Position numbers and translations under genes: made by a program. Shown here piece after piece: positions 59,265 to 64,000 of a DNA stretch of 64,000 nucleotides. Position 1 is the first letter of the stretch. Every line of letters starts with the position of its first letter. The notes under the pieces were generated by a model. The model was given only the letters and a program-made list of their open reading frames with translations, did not search any database and was not told the origin of the DNA. The stretch covers positions 303,909-367,908 of the forward strand of contig ML976665.1 of the NCBI GenBank assembly GCA_010015655.1. The letters run 5' to 3'. Source of the stretch: Bimuria novae-zelandiae CBS 107.79 (Eukaryota; Ascomycota; Dothideomycetes; Pleosporales; Didymosphaeriaceae).

Positions 59265-61039
59265 GATATCTTGTGGGCCCGGCTGGGTAGTCGAGGTCGC
59301 GCAATGGGGAATGTAATTGGGTTAAAAATGTAAGGTGGAAGGGATAGGTAGTAAGCATTTCAGGCCTTTTTGGTGGAGACGATGGGATGTTGGGATTATG
59401 TGACTGCTGTGGTAGGCACTCTGATATAATTCAATTCAATTCCAGTATATAATAAGTCTCAGCCTGGACTTAGAGGTGTGAGGGAGACGGCACGGTGGTG
59501 TTAGAAAGCTAGACCTTGCACGCATCTGCGTAACTTAAATAGTGTGTTAGTCGTCTCTCTTTAGCAAGAAAGAGAGCAGAAGCACACAGCCTACAAAAAA
59601 AAAGCCAAAAAGTAGAAGATCATTTTTCCAACGGGCAGCTGGATCGCACTGCAAATACATTTAAATACCAGAAAGCTGTACCAGGTCAAGGGCACCTCTG
59701 CAATACATGCTCCTAATAAATAGTTGCATCTCACTACAATACGTTTTTCCAATAGGAAGTCACATCTCACTGCAATACATTTTTATATGTAGTTGCATCT
59801 CACTACGGGACTCGAACGCTTGACGCTTAACGCTTGGGGCTACTTCAAAGCCCGGTTTTATAAACACTGTGCCACGCGAAGTAACACAGTGAAAAGCGCA
59901 ATGAACTAATCTTAAAATTCAGGGAATTTAGAAAATATATATGTGGCTATTGGTATGTTATTCACTTATGGGCATTGTGAGTGGGACTATTAAACGCTGA
60001 CGCGCCCAGGAGAAGGCAGGAACGTGGCTCAACTGACCTGTTGGCTGAGTTGCGCCTTCCGTTTCTAAAGGACCCACGCCTCACCTGTCCAGTCACTGAA
60101 GATATGATCTTTGATTCCATGGCGCATAGATCCGACACGTAACCAGGGACTTCGTGTTATGGGCTCTCTTTTATGGCCTCCACCGACTTAGGCAGATTCT
60201 GCGACATAAAAGCAATCGAAACATGCTCTCGGGTCATCGTGGTGCCACGATCGCTGCCCATCGAAGATACACAGCTACCCGTGGTTCTATTGTTGCCATT
60301 CTTAACTGTAGACATACACTTTAGCCCTGTATACCCAGACGTATGTCTGCCCAAAATAACCGCCTTGCCATCACCACCCATCGCATTCGCGAGCTTTGTC
60401 TCCTCCGACCCTCCCTCCGACCGTTAGGATCCACATCTTGACGTGTGTTTGGAGACGCTATTAAGTCGTTAAGAGATCTTAGGATTCAGCACATTTAGCG
60501 TTCGTCTACTCCTTGTCTTTGATGTAATTGTATCGAATTTTCGCATATGCCCTCCACATTGTAAAGCCCAATCTGGCAAATCTAGGTGCCACATCCGACG
60601 GAAGTATGTCGACTACATGTAATCCTAGGGAGCCTCACGGTACATGAAGCTTCAATCGCAGGCGAACGTTTCAACCGCATGCTGTACGGCGACCGCAGCT
60701 TAGCGTTTGCGCTAGGTGCTGTCCGTTTGCAGCTCCTGCCATTTACACATGATCCAGGCGCAGCCAAGGGCAGAAGTTTTCCCACGGCCTTAAAAAGTCC
60801 CTGCTGCCCCTCACTCTACGCCTGTCTACAAACCCTCCCTCTCCTAGGTCACACACATTGTTCTGGTCTAGCATTCGCCGCACACACGCGCGCGAATCCA
60901 CGACATAAGCACTACACTGAATTGAGAGGAAGGTTGGACGCTGACCAAAACCGATAGTACGCTACATCCGACCGATATCTTTGGACGCTCCATTTCACCC
61001 CTACGAGACCCGTCCTTCGAGCGATACAAGTCTGTCATC
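59265..61039. other. Intergenic stretch containing the SINE-like element
   Basis: Apart from the tRNA-like repeat at 59600-59885, no gene is supported. Small open frames around 60170-60430 and 60586-60957 have no recognisable motif. Confidence 0.4.
59600..59885 (-). repeat. tRNA-derived SINE-like element
   Basis: Read on the minus strand from 59885, there is a pol III A box (GTGGCACAGTG) and a B box (GTTCGAGTCCC, 59807-59817), with an anticodon-stem-like hairpin (GGGCT TTGAAGT AGCCC) and a long variable part between them. The acceptor and T stems do not pair well, so this is not a working tRNA. Downstream follow at least three diverged copies of a unit of about 36 bp with AGTGAGATGCAACT and TGTATTGCAGTG (near 59797, 59761 and 59725), and then a T-rich end. 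This layout is that of a tRNA-derived SINE. No clear target duplication was found. Confidence 0.6.
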
Positions 61040-61324
61040 ATGTCCACCGCCCACCTCATCGTTGAGAACGCCATCCTGAGGAACTAGAACGCCGCGCTGA
61101 AGGAAGAGAATGCCCAGCGCAAGGATAAAATTGCCCAGCTCAAGTACGAGATTGCCCAGCGCAAGGAGGAGCTTGCGCAGCTGAAGGCCGAGAACGCCCA
61201 GTTGCAGCATGACAACGCCAAACTGGCGCAGGAGTCGGCGGAACTTCACGAAAAGAATGCAGAGCGAAAGGCGAAGATTAAGCGTGTGATGGAGTTACTT
61301 CAGGAGTGTCTCAACGATGAGTAG
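61040..61324 (+). pseudogene. Small coiled-coil protein gene with in-frame amber codon
   Basis: From ATG 61040 to TAG 61322 a frame of 94 codons is interrupted only by TAG at codon 16 (61085-61087). Without it the protein is one long coiled coil: ENAQRKDKIAQLKYEIAQRK, ELAQLKAENAQLQHDNAKLA, with Ala/Leu/Ile at heptad positions and repeated xAQLK/xAQRK blocks. The amber would come from CAG by one C-to-T change. It may be a nonsense-broken gene, or a later start could be used. No family is recognised. Confidence 0.5.
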
Positions 61325-61847
61325 AGCAGCTACATTGCTGGAGCTCTACCTCGTTGGAGAGTGATCGGTTTGTCTGCTTCGGCGAGTTGGACGGCATTTG
61401 GATGGAGCGACGTGGAACCTATGGTAAAGTTAGCTTGGTAATGAACATTTGAGAGGACCCTCGGGTACAAAGGAGATGCAATCAGCCAGTTTTTCACTCA
61501 TCCAGAGGTGACACATAGGAATAAGACATTTCTGAATAGAACTATCTTGCACGACCTTGTACCTTCACGACCGGAGGCAGTGCTCGCAGTCACGATCCAT
61601 TGCTGCAGTGCCCGAGATGACAGGTACTTTCCCAGTATAGAGGCCGTTGTTTTGCCAGTGTCACATATCTAGAGTTACATGCCATCTCCAATGTTATAAC
61701 AAGCGCCATAATCTCGATGCTATCTCCCACATTACTCCCATCTACTTATGTACATCCCCGCGCTCTTAATACATATGTATACGTGAGATCTTCAAGCATA
61801 ACGGCTTTCCAGTCATACCAGGCTCACGACCAGTTGCTCGGCGCAGA
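61325..61847. other. Intergenic, no gene seen
   Basis: 3' flanks of the coiled-coil gene and of the secreted-protein gene. Confidence 0.4.
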
Positions 61848-62785
61848 CTAGTCATTCTCAAACCCATATTCGCCCATGAAGCCCTCATTGGGGTAGCTAC
61901 CTCCTTCGTCACTCCCGTTTTCAGCCTCTGCTGATGGTGTCGCCTGTACCGTAGTCGTGTAGGTACTAGCCGAGTTGTACGAAGGGTACGCCTCGTCGTA
62001 GGCAGAAGAGCTAGCCGAAGCGCCAGGGCTGGGAACAGCCGGAGGATTGACCGGCTGTTGGTACACCAGAGGAGGAATCGGCAGGCCGGTCGAGCGAACG
62101 ATGCATTGCGAGGTGATGTCACGAGTGACCCATTGCGTGGAGACTGCGGTAGTCGTGGTTACGGGGACGAACTCGACGGTAGAAGTGCTTTCAACGCTGA
62201 TGACGATCGTGGTCGTGGAGTTCTGCGCTAGTGTGGTGGTTTCTTCGCAGCGGCCTGTGGATAGTGGTTAGTTTGCATACTCCCAAGGGCTACAGAGATC
62301 GAAGGATGGAGACTTACCCTTCGTTTGCGCTGGAGCGGTCATGATTACTACTGACACTGCTGTCTCGGTCACGGTCGCGAGTGTCTAATTGATATCAGCG
62401 GGACGTATTCCATCCCAGTTGAGGGTGGCAGAGCATGTGACTTACGGTGACTTCTTCGACCCAGTTCACAACAGTGCTAGTCGTGTTGTATAGTGCCTGC
62501 CGCACAACCTTCAGGTTCTTATCCACGCACTGAACGACGCTCTTGTCACAATCGGCCATCAGCATACCCTCGATGGGCATCTGGCCGTAGGCTGCGGGAG
62601 TGGGCTTTGCAGCTGGAGGAACACCTGTAAATGGTCAGATGGGGGAGTCTAGAAAAAAGTAAGAGCTAGGAAAGTCGTAAGTCTACAGAAGAGAAGCAAT
62701 TATTCGTACCATCACCATGCGCCCATACGCCGGGCAATCCCACCACAGCGAGAGCGGCTATGAAAGAGAATGGAACGGGCAGCAT
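61848..62785 (-). CDS. Secreted Ser/Thr-rich protein of unknown function
   Basis: Four exons (62785-62710, 62624-62446, 62384-62318, 62254-61848) give 242 residues. The start MLPVPFSFIAALAVVGLPGVWA is a clear signal peptide. A small domain (residues about 45-75) has two cysteines (MADCDKSVVQCVD) and an N-glycosylation site (NTTS). Two more cysteines follow at RCEETTT and SQCIV. The rest is Thr/Val-rich and then Pro/Ser/Tyr-rich and acidic (AEAENGSDEGGSYPNEGF). There is no GPI signal. It is likely a cell-wall or secreted mannoprotein-like protein; an effector role is possible but unsupported. Confidence 0.75.
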
Positions 62786-64000
62786 CTTTCAGGGCGACGA
62801 AACAGCAATACAATAGCAAACTGCTAAAAGACCCGACAAAGGAACAAGATAGAATAAGAACTTGAGCGTTGAAAAAAAAGGTACGCAGGGTAATCAACGC
62901 AGGTTTCGCACTTATATCGTGCATCAAAGCCCCTTTTCCGCAGCTCGCGGCTTCCACCTCATAAAATCAGCTCGTATATACCCCTATAGACTGCCATCCC
63001 GACAGGTCTAGATTTGACGGCGAGGCTGGACCCCTTCCAGTGAGGCCTCTCACAGCTCAAGGAGGCCTGACAGGAGCTAGCACAGGGTCTCTTATATTGA
63101 TCGTCCGTTGTGAAGTGAGCTCGTTTCTTTGGGCTCAGCTCTCCATAGATGGGGTAGGTATGGCGCACGGGGACTCCGTTGGGCCTTTCCAACGCCTTCA
63201 TGCATGCTGGTGCTGATAGAGTTTCGCGACTACCTTGAAGAGCCTAGAAGGCTGGTGATCATTCTAGTGCTGTCTGAGACGGATTCCGGGAGCTTGTAGT
63301 GTCAGGTCGGAGTAGGCGTTGGACACTGTGTTGAGTCAAACAGGCGAAGTGTTTAGTCTCGTCACATTGTCACGTCACATCGATCGCTGTGTGCTCAGCA
63401 GCACCACATTGCAAACGTGCCGAAGGCACTCCGAAACCGACAAACCTACTCTTTTAGTCTTGTCGGTGGACGCGGGTGTGAATTAAGTCATGTGCCTTTG
63501 AGCGCAAGCGCTTCTCTGGCGGTGAGCATCACCATGGCATCTTCCAACCGACGTTGCCTAAAGGCTCACGCATATGTAAACGGCCACGATTAGCGAAAAC
63601 AAGAGACTGGATTGCTTTAGGGAGTACGAGAGACGCAGGAAGCGATGTGCAGTACGTCTGGTTTTAGTTGAGAGAGACTAGAGCACGTAATTAAGCGAGC
63701 GAATGTGGGGTTGGGGACTTTTTGGCTGGCTGACGGCGCGGATGCGGGCCGTCCCAGAACAGGTGAATTGACATTGGCTAGCAACACGACCCGCTTCCCT
63801 GGACGCGTTGGGGATGGCCGCACGGTTTACGCGACGGATGAGAGGCGGCATTCAATCGCTCACCGTCTCTTTAGGCATTCCCCATGGACCCTTATTTCCC
63901 GGGAAAACATTGTTGAGCAGTAGAAACGTTATCGATGGGGACTGTAGGGTTTGATGCTTGGTAAGATAGAAAATTTGGGGAGCATATTGACTTCAGATTA
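62786..64000. other. Right-edge stretch, no supported gene
   Basis: Upstream region of the secreted-protein gene followed by DNA with only short open frames. Nothing recognised. Confidence 0.4.

Noticed and set aside
59800..59880. Functional tRNA gene
   Set aside because: A and B boxes are present, but the acceptor and T stems do not pair; a SINE head fits better.

Overview
The window reads as nuclear DNA of a filamentous ascomycete, most likely a Dothideomycete (Pleosporales-like). The support is short GT-AG introns of about 45-70 bp, a class III chitin synthase, an Atf1/AtfA bZIP factor with Aft1-type N-terminal blocks, a SNF1 kinase, and AT-rich blocks in which CpA has largely become TpA, the signature of repeat-induced point mutation (RIP). 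The taxon is an inference.

Layout. 1-5703 is a RIP-degraded Ty1/Copia element on the minus strand, with its reverse transcriptase near the left edge and its 5' LTR at 5337-5703; a solo LTR with a perfect 5-bp target duplication sits inside it (1999-2475). 6497-13630 is one cytochrome P450 pseudogene split by about 5.4 kb of nested transposons, a hAT-type element that itself carries a pogo-type element with 42-bp inverted repeats. 13631-17585 is gene-poor and holds a small broken gene. 17586-33015 is a gene-rich block: AtfA, an NmrA-like SDR protein, an F-box protein, a helical unknown, a GH72 glucanosyltransferase, a second F-box protein and a half-RING protein. At 33480-40504 an F-box/LRR-like gene has been split by a hAT element (exact 8-bp TSD), and that hAT by a MULE element (exact 9-bp TSD). 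41998-51863 holds a CnjB-like zinc-knuckle protein, class III chitin synthase, a GNAT protein, a low-molecular-weight phosphotyrosine phosphatase and a 5-hydroxyisourate hydrolase. 52263-54270 holds a protein kinase abutting WD40 repeats in another frame. 56382-59264 is SNF1. The right end has a tRNA-derived SINE-like element, a coiled-coil gene with an amber codon, and a secreted Ser/Thr-rich protein.

Functional links are general rather than cluster-like. AtfA (stress transcription) and SNF1 (carbon/energy sensing) are signalling regulators. Chitin synthase and GH72 both build the cell wall. I see no coherent biosynthetic cluster and no new enzymatic system. The strongest observations are the base-exact nested transposon structures that have broken a P450 gene and an F-box gene, the tRNA-derived repeat, and the cluster of CRE motifs upstream of the gene encoding the CRE-binding factor. 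Splice sites were placed by hand; for AtfA, GH72, CnjB-like, chitin synthase, LMW-PTP, SNF1 and the secreted protein the exon lengths sum to a whole number of codons, which supports those models.
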